64,000 nt of DNA, from contig NZ_AGTR01000053.1 in NCBI RefSeq assembly GCF_000235625.1, positions 62,001 through 126,000 of the forward strand, written 5' to 3'. The notes beneath the pieces are model-generated. The model saw only the letters and a list, made by a program, of their open reading frames with translations. It made no database searches and was not told where the DNA came from. The stretch is from Marinobacter manganoxydans MnI7-9 (lineage in GTDB: Bacteria; Pseudomonadota; Gammaproteobacteria; Pseudomonadales; Oleiphilaceae). Positions within the stretch are counted from its first letter, which is position 1. Each line of letters opens with the position of its first letter. A program made the translations under genes and the position numbers. Positions 7,636 through 16,167 of this stretch are shown here, piece after piece.

Positions 7636-9827
7636 GCTGGATGAAGTGGCTGCCCTGGCGTTACCTGGTAAAACGCGTGGCCCACCGCCATGGTTTCCTC
7701 GATCCGATCGCGCTGCTCGGGAAACTTCACAGTTTTGCCCAGCCTTCGGAAGTCGGCGAGCCCATCGAACTGCTCCGGGCCGGCGTGGTTTTCCATGCGC
7801 GGGGGCTGATCAACAGTCGGGTCATCCAGCACAACCTCGATTGGGTCTGGCCTTACTGGGTGGAGCGCCAGTTCGACCCCGAAGACATTGCCTTCATTCC
7901 CCGGGCATTCTCGATTACCCACATCAATCTCAGTAACCGTAACTGGACGGCCATCGGCCAGCCGGATGTGGATGAGTTGCCCGTGGTGGATCCCCGGGGG
8001 TTGCTGACACCGCTCCATGACGGCTGGTCACTGGATGCGTGGCTGCTGGCGGACGATGGCCGGTGCCTTCTGCCCTCTCGTTGCAAAACGGCCCGGCAAC
8101 GCCAGGAACTTGAGGGTGGTCCCTGCGTGGTCACAGAGTCCGAACTGGACGGGCTGGCCCTGACCAGTCGTTCCCGGGTGGTAGTCGAAAACGGCCGGGC
8201 GGTTTGCGAAATGGTCGTGAAGGCCCGGGCCGAGACTTCCGGCTCTCTGGTCATATCCTTGCGCCCCGCCAATCCTGAAGGAATCAGCTTTATCAACAAG
8301 GTCCGGCTGTCCGAGCAGAGAGACGCCTGGACCATAGATGGCAAGCAGGCGGTGTTTTTCAGTCGCCCGGCAGAGCGTCATCATGTGTCGAACTATCGCG
8401 AGGGTGATGTTCGGATTCATCTGCAGGACAAGGAAGACCAGTGCGAAGGGCAGTGCGACGTCGGCATGGTCACCGCAGCGGCCCTGTTCCGGGTCGAAGC
8501 AGGTGAGGAGTCGGAGCTCAGGCTCAGGGTGCCGCTGCAGGATGAGTCGGCGCCAGTTATTCGCTCTGACGGCTGGGCGGCCGCCCTTCATGGCCATGCC
8601 CGCCTGGAGTGCCCCGACGAAAACTGGCAGTTCCTCTATGACGCCGCCCTGAATTCCCTGGTGCTGCACTCTCCGGAAGATGTGTACCCCGGGCCCTATA
8701 CCTACAAGCGTTTCTGGTTTCGCGATGCCGCGTTCATTATCCATGCCTTGCTCTGTGCAGGTCTTACAGATCGCGCTGAGCGGGCGCTCTACCAGTTCCC
8801 GGCGCGGCAACTGAAAAACGGCTATTTCCGCTCCCAGGAAGGGGAATGGGATGCCAATGGAGAAGTGCTCTGGATTCTGAGGCGGTTCCATGAGCTTACG
8901 GGTCGACCTCTGCACCCGGAGTGGCAGGAGCCGGTGCGCAAGGGCGCTCGCTGGATCGAGAATAAACGCCTGAGTGAAAATATCGAAGGGCCTCACGCTG
9001 GCCTTTTGCCCGCCGGATTCAGCGCCGAACACCTGGGGCCCAATGACTATTACTACTGGGACGACTTCTGGGGCATCGCCGGCCTGAAGGCCGCCGAATC
9101 ACTGTTTGCCACGATTGACCGGGAAATCGGCGAGCATTTCGGCGCCGGTGCCCGGGAGTTCAGCCAGACGGTGGATCGCAGCCTGGCAACCTGCGAGCAG
9201 CGACTCAAACGACCGGGAATGCCGGCCTCGCCCTATCGCCGCCTGGATGCGGGCGCCATAGGCTCACTGGCGATGGGTTATCCGACCCAGCTGTGTGAGC
9301 CGGATGATCCCAGGTTGCTGGACTGTGCCGAATTCCTGCTCGAAAAATGCTTTGTGAAAGGGGCGTTCTATCAGGACATGATTCACTCGGGTCTTAACGC
9401 CTACCTCACCCTGCACGTGGCTCAGGTCCTCCTGCGTGCGGGCGATGCTCGATTCCTGGATCTGGTGGATGCGGTGGCTGGCCTGGCATCGCCCACCGGG
9501 CAATGGCCGGAAGCCATACATCCGGCGACCGAGGGCGGCTGTATGGGCGATGGTCACCATGTCTGGGCGTCGGCCGAGTGGGTGTTGATGGTCCGCAACT
9601 GCTTTGTCCGGGAGGAGGGAGATCGTCTCATTCTCGGAGCTGGTATCCCTCCCCGGTGGCTGGAGCAGGACAAACCAATCCGCTTCGGGCCGGCACCGAC
9701 CAGTTTCGGATCCGTGTCCGTCACCATTACGCCCCGGCCGGGCGCAGCACCCGAAGTCACCTGGGAGGGTAACTGGCACGATTCCGAGCCGGCTATCGAA
9801 GTAAGGCTGCCGGAGACCCGCGCCTGA
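7632..9827 (+). CDS. Six-hairpin glycosidase-like protein (GH15/GDE-like)
   Basis: A 731-residue protein without a signal peptide. The C-terminal half has the look of an (alpha/alpha)6 glycosidase: FWFRDAAFIIHALLCAG near 365, then GEWDANGEVLWIL at 404-416 with acidic residues E405, D407 and E411, then DYYYWDDFWGIAGLK near 475. This resembles the glycogen-debranching/glucoamylase clan. The N-terminal half (~1-330) is probably a beta-sandwich domain. Its ATG overlaps the stop of the VTT gene by four bases. The substrate is unknown. A cytoplasmic glucan or a lipid-linked glycan are candidates, the latter because of the VTT partner. The catalytic residues are assigned by position only. Confidence 0.7.
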   Translation: MSWMKWLPWRYLVKRVAHRHGFLDPIALLGKLHSFAQPSEVGEPIELLRAGVVFHARGLINSRVIQHNLDWVWPYWVERQFDPEDIAFIPRAFSITHINLSNRNWTAIGQPDVDELPVVDPRGLLTPLHDGWSLDAWLLADDGRCLLPSRCKTARQRQELEGGPCVVTESELDGLALTSRSRVVVENGRAVCEMVVKARAETSGSLVISLRPANPEGISFINKVRLSEQRDAWTIDGKQAVFFSRPAERHHVSNYREGDVRIHLQDKEDQCEGQCDVGMVTAAALFRVEAGEESELRLRVPLQDESAPVIRSDGWAAALHGHARLECPDENWQFLYDAALNSLVLHSPEDVYPGPYTYKRFWFRDAAFIIHALLCAGLTDRAERALYQFPARQLKNGYFRSQEGEWDANGEVLWILRRFHELTGRPLHPEWQEPVRKGARWIENKRLSENIEGPHAGLLPAGFSAEHLGPNDYYYWDDFWGIAGLKAAESLFATIDREIGEHFGAGAREFSQTVDRSLATCEQRLKRPGMPASPYRRLDAGAIGSLAMGYPTQLCEPDDPRLLDCAEFLLEKCFVKGAFYQDMIHSGLNAYLTLHVAQVLLRAGDARFLDLVDAVAGLASPTGQWPEAIHPATEGGCMGDGHHVWASAEWVLMVRNCFVREEGDRLILGAGIPPRWLEQDKPIRFGPAPTSFGSVSVTITPRPGAAPEVTWEGNWHDSEPAIEVRLPETRA

Positions 9828-9930
9828 CAAACTGTACTGGTCACGAAACCGGATTTCTGTATCTGTTTTGTTTGCCTGCTAACTTATAAAGTAAGCTGAC
9901 TGACAAATACATCGAATCCGGTTGAGTTTC

Positions 9931-10818
9931 ATGCGCTCACTGTTTTACTCGTTTTTCGTGCCCGCGCTGTTCGTCTGGCTGTGGAGTACTGGTTTTATCG
10001 GCGCCAAGTACGGTCTGCCCTTTGCGGAGCCGTTTACGCTGCTGCTGATCCGCATGCTGCTGACACTGGTGGTGCTTGGAGCCCTGGCCTGGGTCATGAA
10101 AACCCGCTGGCCGGGCTGGCGCGGTGCCGGACATCTTGCGGTCACCGGCATGCTGGTGCATGGCTGCTACCTGGGTGGCGTTTACTACGCGATTCAGGAC
10201 GGCATGGCGTCCGGGATTGTTTCCCTGATCGTTGGCTTGCAGCCGCTTGTAACCGCAGCTGCGGCCGTTGCCTTCCTCAAGGAGTCCGTCAGTGGTCGCC
10301 AATGGGCCGGGCTCGCCCTCGGCCTCATCGGTGTTGCGCTGGTGCTTCTTGAAAAATTCGGCGTCAGCGGCTCAGACTCAATGTTCTCACCCTGGAGTCT
10401 GCTCTGGGCCGTTTTTGCACTTGCCGGCATATCAATGGGCACCGTCTATCAGAAACGCTACGGCGCCAGCGCGGATCTGGTTGCTGGCACGTTAATTCAG
10501 TTTTCGGCAGCGGCCGTCCTGTTTGCCATTGGCGCCTTTGCCCTGGAAACCCGGGAGGTCGAGTGGAGCCTGCAACTGCAGCTGTCCATGGCCTGGCTTG
10601 TCATCGGCTTATCCACTGGTGCCGTCCTGCTATTGATGTGGCTGATCCGCCAGGGTGCGGCTTCCCAGGTCGCCAGCCTGTTCTACCTGGTGCCACCGGT
10701 CACTGCACTGGAGGCGTACCTGCTGTTTGATGAGCGCCTCGGTGGGCTGGCCATGACGGGTGGTCTGATTGCCATCGTGGGTGTCGCGCTGGTGGTTACC
10801 CAGAAAAAACCGGCTTAA
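9931..10818 (+). CDS. EamA/DMT family transporter
   Basis: A ~295-residue inner-membrane protein with ten predicted helices in two repeated EamA halves. The first half begins FFVPALFVWLWSTGFIGAKYGL and the second near SPWSLLWAVFALAGISMGTVYQKRYG. It ends with the typical PVTALEAYLLFDERLG segment and IAIVGVALVV. Such carriers export metabolites or amino acids. I chose the ATG at 9931 over an in-frame TTG at 9922. It is followed after 25 bases by rarD on the same strand, so the two may share a transcript. The substrate is unknown. Confidence 0.85.
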   Translation: MRSLFYSFFVPALFVWLWSTGFIGAKYGLPFAEPFTLLLIRMLLTLVVLGALAWVMKTRWPGWRGAGHLAVTGMLVHGCYLGGVYYAIQDGMASGIVSLIVGLQPLVTAAAAVAFLKESVSGRQWAGLALGLIGVALVLLEKFGVSGSDSMFSPWSLLWAVFALAGISMGTVYQKRYGASADLVAGTLIQFSAAAVLFAIGAFALETREVEWSLQLQLSMAWLVIGLSTGAVLLLMWLIRQGAASQVASLFYLVPPVTALEAYLLFDERLGGLAMTGGLIAIVGVALVVTQKKPA

Positions 10819-10843
10819 AACTGTTCCCAGGGGTGGTTAACAC

Positions 10844-11734
10844 ATGACGGAAGTGACCAAGGGCGTCTGGTATGGCTTGAGCGCCTATACCATCTGGGGC
10901 TGTTTTCCTCTGTTCTTTGCCCTGTTTGAGGGTGTGCCGGCCTTTGAAATCTTGATTCACCGGATCATCTGGTCCTGTGTTTTTCTCGCTGTGGTCATAA
11001 GTGGCCTCCGTCGCTGGCCTGCTGTGAGAGCGGCATTGGCGAATCCGAAGCAGCTCTGGCGCGTTCTTGCCTGTGCGCTGCTCATTGCCGCCAACTGGGG
11101 CATCTACATTTATTCCGTGGAAACCCGCCATGTTCTCCAGGCCAGCCTGGGCTATTTCCTGACGCCACTGGTGAATGTCGCCCTGGGCATGCTCGTGCTT
11201 CGCGAACGCATGGGGCCGTGGCAGATGGCTGCGGTGATGCTCGCAGGCGTTGGTATTCTGATCCAGCTTGCGATGCTTGGTGAACTGCCGTGGATTTCAC
11301 TCGCCCTTGCCATGAGTTTCGGTACTTATGGCCTCGTTCGAAAACAGGTGGTGCTCGATGGGCTTTCCGGCCTGTTCGTTGAAACCATGCTGCTGTTGCC
11401 GGTCGGCCTGCTGACCTTTGGATGGCTGGCGAGCGAGGGAATGTCGCACTTCGCCGACAGTGCCTACATTGGCAGCCTGCTGATGGCCAGCGGCATTGTG
11501 ACAGCCATTCCGCTGCTACTTTTTGCCGGTGCCGCCCGGCGCCTGCGGTTGGCGACCGTCGGCTTCCTGATGTACATCAATCCCACCCTGCAGTTCTTTA
11601 TTGCCCTGCTCGTGTTCGGCGAGCCTTTGAGTGATGCCCAACTGACGAGCTTTGTGGTGATCTGGATTGCACTGGGCCTGTACAGCTGGTCTTCCTGGCA
11701 CTACCGGCCGCGGGTGCCGGTGGGCCAGGATTGA
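10844..11734 (+). CDS. rarD: RarD family EamA transporter
   Basis: A 296-residue protein that matches RarD: it opens KGVWYGLSAYTIWGCFPLFF, has the HRIIWSCVFL segment, the ANWGIYIYSVETRHVLQASLGYF-type region, and the ending QFFIALLVFGEPLSD. Ten membrane helices are expected. RarD is named for a chloramphenicol-sensitivity phenotype in other bacteria, and its physiological substrate is not settled. It converges on the haloalkane dehalogenase gene, whose stop is 27 bases downstream. Confidence 0.88.
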   Translation: MTEVTKGVWYGLSAYTIWGCFPLFFALFEGVPAFEILIHRIIWSCVFLAVVISGLRRWPAVRAALANPKQLWRVLACALLIAANWGIYIYSVETRHVLQASLGYFLTPLVNVALGMLVLRERMGPWQMAAVMLAGVGILIQLAMLGELPWISLALAMSFGTYGLVRKQVVLDGLSGLFVETMLLLPVGLLTFGWLASEGMSHFADSAYIGSLLMASGIVTAIPLLLFAGAARRLRLATVGFLMYINPTLQFFIALLVFGEPLSDAQLTSFVVIWIALGLYSWSSWHYRPRVPVGQD

Positions 11735-11760
11735 GTTTGCCACCCTCAGGACTACACCGC

Positions 11761-12672
11761 TCAGGAGAGTGTCGCGAGCAGATCATTGATGGCCCGGGCG
11801 AAGGGCACGGGTGAATCTTCCTGAAGAAAATGACCGCCCTTGAGGGTTACGTGGGGCTGGTCTTTTGCACCTGGAATCCGCTTCTGCATATAGGCGTCGC
11901 CGCCCCGAGTGATCGGATCGCCATTGCTGAAGGTGGTCAGAAACGGCTTTTCCCAACGTTCGAGCACTTTCCAGGCGTTCCGGTTAGCCTCACTGGCGGG
12001 ATCGTCCGGGTGCATCGGCACCAGTCTGGGGAAGGCCCGGGCGCCGGCTTTGTACTTTTTGCCAGGGAAGGGCGCGTCGTAGGCCCGCATTTCATCGGGG
12101 CCCAGCTTGCGGAAAGAGCCGGTGTTGATGATCCGTGCAATGGGAAACCAGGGACTGTGCAGGGCAAAATTCTTCCAGATCTTGAAGGCCGGCGGGGCTG
12201 TCTGATCGCCGGTAGGTAACATGCCGTTGCCCACCACAATGGCCCGGAACCGCTCGGGATTCTCTGCCGCCAGCCGCAGCCCAAGCAATGAGCCCCAATC
12301 CTGGCATACCAGAGTGATGTTGGTGAGTCCGAGCTGATCGAGGAACGATTGCATCCAGTCCATGTGCTGCTGGTAGGAATAGTCGTCAAGGGACGTGGGT
12401 TTGTCGGACTTGCCGAAACCGATCAGGTCCGGGGCGATAACCCGGTGGCCGGCCGCCGCGCAGATCGGAATCATATGCCGGTAGAGGTAAGACCAGGAAG
12501 GTTCGCCATGCATCATCAGAACGGGACTTTCGTTGGCCGGCCCTTCGTCCAAGTAGTGCATACGCAGCCCGTCTACCTCCACGTAGTGGGGCTCAAACGG
12601 GTAATCCAGGAGTCGTTCAAAGCGTTTTTCCGGGGTTCTGACAAAATCCATCGAGCTTGCCTTGTTGTTCAT
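11761..12672 (-). CDS. Haloalkane dehalogenase (HLD-I-like alpha/beta hydrolase)
   Basis: A ~303-residue cytoplasmic alpha/beta-hydrolase that would replace a halogen on a carbon with hydroxyl. From the start at 12672, HGEPSWSYLYR is at 55-65 (oxyanion region), the nucleophile D125 and halide-binding W126 lie in LVCQDWGSL, a possible acid is D252 in FSNGDPIT, and the catalytic histidine is H281 in GGHFLQED. The N-terminal PEKRFERLLDYPFEPHYV resembles DhlA-type enzymes. The cap region (residues ~150-215) contains W166 in FKIWKNF, a candidate second halide ligand. An ATG at 12651 is an alternative start. It diverges from the diacylglycerol-kinase-like gene with ~58 bases between starts. Confidence 0.82.
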   Translation of the reverse strand: MNNKASSMDFVRTPEKRFERLLDYPFEPHYVEVDGLRMHYLDEGPANESPVLMMHGEPSWSYLYRHMIPICAAAGHRVIAPDLIGFGKSDKPTSLDDYSYQQHMDWMQSFLDQLGLTNITLVCQDWGSLLGLRLAAENPERFRAIVVGNGMLPTGDQTAPPAFKIWKNFALHSPWFPIARIINTGSFRKLGPDEMRAYDAPFPGKKYKAGARAFPRLVPMHPDDPASEANRNAWKVLERWEKPFLTTFSNGDPITRGGDAYMQKRIPGAKDQPHVTLKGGHFLQEDSPVPFARAINDLLATLS

Positions 12673-12730
12673 TATTGTGAGGGAATGGTCGACAGGATTG
12701 TGCTGGAGCAGGGGAGCAGAGACAAGCGCC

Positions 12731-13639
12731 ATGACTTATTGGCTGATATGCAATTCCGGTGCTGGCGATGGTGAGCGAGGCCGGGACTTCTGGCTGGAGC
12801 ACCTGGCAACTGCCGGTATCCACGATCCTCGATGCTGTGACTTTGAGGAATCCGACTGGAGCACCAGGATCGACGACCGGGACACGCTTATAGTCGCGGG
12901 CGGAGACGGTTCGGTAAGCCGGGCCGCCGCCGTTTGCCTGGAGAAGGGGGCCACCCTTGCTGTCCTGCCGTCTGGTACAGCCAACGACTTTGCCCGGAAT
13001 CTGGGGCTTCCCCACCAGCCGGGAGCGCTGTGTAAGTCGATTGCCAGCGGCCGAACGCAAATTGTGGATGTCGCGGATTATGGTGACGGTATGTTTTTGA
13101 ACGTTGCCCATGTCGGCATGGGAACCCTCCCTGCACGGGAATCCCGCGATACCGGGAAAAAGCTCTTCGGGCGTTTCAGCTATGTGGTCGAATTATTACG
13201 CCGGCTGAATGCGAAGCGAGGCTTCAGGGCAACCATCCGTTGCGATCGGGGCGTCGTGAAGGGCCGGTGGCTTTCCATCGCGGTGGCCAATGGCGCTTTT
13301 TTTGGCGGTGGCAACGAGATTCCCGAGGCATCCGTCAGCGATGGCCAGCTGGCTATTGTCGCGGTCCGGCCACGCCCCATTCTTCAGCTTTTGTTCACGT
13401 TTCTGATGGTTCGCCTGAACCGGCAGACTCCTCGGCGCACCAGCACGCTGGTCCATATCAGGAGCCAACGCTGCCTGGTACACACCGGCAAACCTAAAAC
13501 CGTTACGGCCGACGGGGATGTGGTCTCCAGAACGCCTCTCAACGTAGTCTGCAAGAGCGGCTGCCTGCGTGTGATTAGTGACAGGATTGTCAGTACTGCC
13601 GACGGTGACGCCGGAGACGTTATCTCTGGTGGCGCCTGA
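12731..13639 (+). CDS. Diacylglycerol kinase-like lipid kinase (DAGK_cat)
   Basis: A 302-residue protein of the DagK/YegS type. MTYWLICNSGAGDGERG opens the nucleotide-binding domain, VAGGDGSVSRAA carries the GGDG motif, and LPSGTANDFARNLGLP the second conserved block. The beta-sandwich domain follows with FLNVAHVGMGTLPAR and VANGAFFGGGNEIPEAS. The family phosphorylates diacylglycerol or related lipids using ATP. The start at 12731 is chosen because the upstream ORF extension overlaps the dehalogenase 5' end and lacks homology-like sequence. No operon partner is obvious. Confidence 0.85.
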   Translation: MTYWLICNSGAGDGERGRDFWLEHLATAGIHDPRCCDFEESDWSTRIDDRDTLIVAGGDGSVSRAAAVCLEKGATLAVLPSGTANDFARNLGLPHQPGALCKSIASGRTQIVDVADYGDGMFLNVAHVGMGTLPARESRDTGKKLFGRFSYVVELLRRLNAKRGFRATIRCDRGVVKGRWLSIAVANGAFFGGGNEIPEASVSDGQLAIVAVRPRPILQLLFTFLMVRLNRQTPRRTSTLVHIRSQRCLVHTGKPKTVTADGDVVSRTPLNVVCKSGCLRVISDRIVSTADGDAGDVISGGA

Positions 13640-13850
13640 GCTCCACAGAAAGATGGCAGGTTTTCCAGATACGTTTTGTCACTGACTTTTTCCGCAGGAA
13701 GCGCAATCATGGGTTTTGCTGGCATAATCAACCAGAAAGGCTGACATTAAATGCCAGTATGTCGCTTTTGCAATCATGTCCCTGGTTTATGGCCACTCAA
13801 TGCGGCCGCCTGACTTCCGTTCCAGCTGAATCGTCGAAAAGGACTAGAGA

Positions 13851-14633
13851 ATGCCCACAGAAACTGCACCGGTCTCCTCGAAGTTAATCACAGGCATTAA
13901 AACCGGCCTCATCGCGTTGACCCTGTCGGCCATTGGCCTCCCGGCCCTTGCGGCCGAGCGCCTGTATATCTTTACGGAAAACTACCCTCCCTATAATGCC
14001 TCTGAAACCGGGAAAGGGTTCGCCCACAATGAAGACGACATAACCGGTATCTGTGCGGATATGGTCAAGGCGATGCTGTCCCGGGTCGACTATGACTACG
14101 TGATGAAAATGCGGGACTGGAGCTATGCCTACAACTGGGTACAGGATCGCGAAAATCATGGTCTGTTCTGCACCGCGCGCACCGACGAGCGGGAAGATCA
14201 GTTTCAATGGGTAGGTCCCCTGGCATCAATCAAGTGGACGTTGTTCGCCGCGCCAGACTCCGATATCTCTCTGGACTCCCTGGAAGAAGCCAAAGACCTG
14301 AGAATCGCCGGGTACAAGGGCGATGTGATGTCCGAGTACCTGGTTGACCAGGGATTCAACGTGGTGATGGGGGTTTCAGGTGATGTGAACACTCGTCGCC
14401 TTACCCTCGGCCAGGCCGACCTGTGGGTTACCGACGGCCTGGTGGGCCCCCTGATGGCAGAGGAAGAGCACGGTATCACCGGGCTGCAGCCGGTGCTGGT
14501 ATTCCGGGAGACGCCCATGTATCTGGCATTCAGTAACAATACCGATCCGGCTGTGATCGAGGATCTCCAGCAGGCTCTGGACGAGGCTCGTGAGGCTGGA
14601 GAGATCGAAAGAATCGCTGCCAGCTACGAATAA
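13851..14633 (+). CDS. Periplasmic solute-binding protein, SBP_bac_3-like
   Basis: A 260-residue exported protein. A long signal peptide (residues 1-34, ending LSAIGLPALAAE) is followed by the PBP2 fold opening RLYIFTENYPPYN. Further family features are the ICADMVKAML block and the GYKGDVMSEYLVDQGF hinge, near the second lobe. It resembles polar-amino-acid binding proteins, but no ABC permease genes are adjacent, so it may act as an orphan binder or partner of a distant system. AAGGACTAGAGA before the ATG gives a good ribosome-binding site. A hairpin terminator lies just after the stop. Confidence 0.85.
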   Translation: MPTETAPVSSKLITGIKTGLIALTLSAIGLPALAAERLYIFTENYPPYNASETGKGFAHNEDDITGICADMVKAMLSRVDYDYVMKMRDWSYAYNWVQDRENHGLFCTARTDEREDQFQWVGPLASIKWTLFAAPDSDISLDSLEEAKDLRIAGYKGDVMSEYLVDQGFNVVMGVSGDVNTRRLTLGQADLWVTDGLVGPLMAEEEHGITGLQPVLVFRETPMYLAFSNNTDPAVIEDLQQALDEAREAGEIERIAASYE

Positions 14634-14656
14634 GCAATCAGGGATGGGCGGAATTT

Positions 14657-15169
14657 TCAGAACCAGAGCCCGATCTGCGGATCGGGCTCTTTGCGTTCGA
14701 TCAGCAACCCGTTCTTCTCAAGCATGCCAATGAGCTTTTCGGTATCCTCGATGTTCAGGAAGCCGCCAATTGATACTTCAGTATCCCGATGGGTCAGAGA
14801 GAGCTTCGCCGGTGTGAACGGGTGCGGCGGTGAGGCAACCCTGAGCCGCGCATAACGGGTGGGAAGGGTCCACTCGGCCTGCTTGCGCTTTCTGCCTTTC
14901 TCCAGATGAATGTCCTCATCGTCGATGGACAGCACCTCCTGCCGCTGGCACTCCCGCGAGGTCAGGTAGATGCCGCAAGCGAGCGCAATCAGCTCCAGCC
15001 CGGCAAACGGAATAATCACCCAGGCGCCCATAAGCGTAAAGCCCGTTGCGATAAGGGCTGAAAGCACGAACAGGGCGGCCCATATCCGGACATTGCCATG
15101 CCAGCTGAGGGAACGGTTGGGTGTCAGGACCAGCCGGAAACCATCCGGATGTGGCAAGCGTTCCACCAT
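14657..15169 (-). CDS. DUF2244 family membrane protein
   Basis: A 170-residue protein with two close membrane helices (residues ~30-50 and ~55-70: WAALFVLSALIATGF and IIPFAGLELIALACGIYL), then a cytoplasmic beta-rich half. This layout and the opening LVLTPNRSLSWHGN fit DUF2244, a family common in proteobacteria and often found near cytochrome oxidase genes. None is near here. Its last codons form the terminator hairpin of the convergent binding-protein gene (14665-14690). Confidence 0.85.
   Translation of the reverse strand: MVERLPHPDGFRLVLTPNRSLSWHGNVRIWAALFVLSALIATGFTLMGAWVIIPFAGLELIALACGIYLTSRECQRQEVLSIDDEDIHLEKGRKRKQAEWTLPTRYARLRVASPPHPFTPAKLSLTHRDTEVSIGGFLNIEDTEKLIGMLEKNGLLIERKEPDPQIGLWF
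14665..14690 (+). terminator. Terminator of the SBP_bac_3-like gene, inside DUF2244
   Basis: Perfect 11-base arms AGAGCCCGATC and GATCGGGCTCT enclose TGCG and end in TTTG. It lies 32 bases after the binding-protein stop and inside the last codons of the convergent DUF2244 gene (encoding the end of its C-terminal tail), so one sequence serves as coding and terminator DNA. Confidence 0.8.
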
Positions 15170-15238
15170 GGAATCTGCCTCAGTTTTAACGCGCCGCTAG
15201 ACTTGATGATAGTCAATTATACGGTGAGTGCGACTTGA

Positions 15239-16030
15239 TCAGATCTGACAGTTGGCTGGAGGAACCGTTTCGAAAACCGAGCGGGCAGTCTCCAGCTGAT
15301 TTTGCAGGGAGGCAATGCGGGTGTCGTGATTCGGATGGGTGGATAGAAATTCCAGCGGTTGTGCGCCCGAAGCCTGCGCCATGTTCTGCCAGAGCCTGAC
15401 ACTCTGGCCCGGTTCAAAACCGGCCCGGGCCATGATTTCCAGGCCCATCAAATCGGCCTCCTCCTCATGGGCACGACTGAACGGCAGCGTAATACCCAGT
15501 TGGGCGCCAATGCCCAGAGCCTGCTGTATCTGGTTCTCCGCAATTTCACTTTCGGTGAACAGGCCCACCAGCAGCATTCCTGCTTGCAGGCCCAGTTCCT
15601 GGGTCAGGCGTTCATTGCCGTGGTCGGCAAGAACATGGGCTATTTCGTGACCAATCACCGTGGCCAGCTGGGCCTGATTTTCGGCCAGTTCAAGTAGCCC
15701 TGAATGCACGCCGATCTTGCCTCCGGGCAGGGCAAAAGCGTTGGGTGTGGCATTTTCAAAGACGGCAATCTCCCAGGACTGTGGCATTGGAGCGTCCGGA
15801 TATCGGGTGTGGGCGGCGCTGACCAGAGCTTCCGTAATACACTGTACTAAGCGGTTGATGTCAGGCCTTCTGATTACGGCATTTTGCTGCTTTATCTGCG
15901 CGAAGCTTTCCTGGCCCATATCAGCCAGAACAGCTTCGGGAACCAGGGCCAGGCGGTTCCGGCCGGTAGGGGATTCCTGGCAGCCGGTAAGGAAGATGAC
16001 AGTCACGAGGATAAGCAAAAGCGATTTCAA
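15239..16030 (-). CDS. M48 family zinc metalloprotease, lipoprotein
   Basis: A 263-residue protein with a lipoprotein signal (FLTGC, lipid on C17) and the zinc motif HEIAH at 128-132, followed by a downstream EEEADLMGLEIMARAGFEP block that supplies the third zinc ligand. This fits the periplasmic M48 group related to LoiP/YcaL, small outer-membrane-associated proteases without a BepA-type TPR region. Family members degrade damaged envelope proteins. It is monocistronic, with a 137-base gap to the divergent Rossmann gene. Confidence 0.9.
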   Translation of the reverse strand: MKSLLLILVTVIFLTGCQESPTGRNRLALVPEAVLADMGQESFAQIKQQNAVIRRPDINRLVQCITEALVSAAHTRYPDAPMPQSWEIAVFENATPNAFALPGGKIGVHSGLLELAENQAQLATVIGHEIAHVLADHGNERLTQELGLQAGMLLVGLFTESEIAENQIQQALGIGAQLGITLPFSRAHEEEADLMGLEIMARAGFEPGQSVRLWQNMAQASGAQPLEFLSTHPNHDTRIASLQNQLETARSVFETVPPANCQI

Positions 16031-16167
16031 GCAGGTCTCCGTTACCCGTAAAGTAAAACTCTGATTCTATCGTTAGTATTCGCGGTCGGGGAGACTTACG
16101 CCATCCTGTCAGCGTTTGTTGCGGGTCTTTGGTAGGATGGTAAGTCGGTTATGGGGGAAAGACGATT

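Noticed and set aside
8028-9032. Minus-strand ORF (334 codons) opposite the glycosidase-like gene
   Set aside because: Shadow of the coding strand; low-complexity composition and no start signal.
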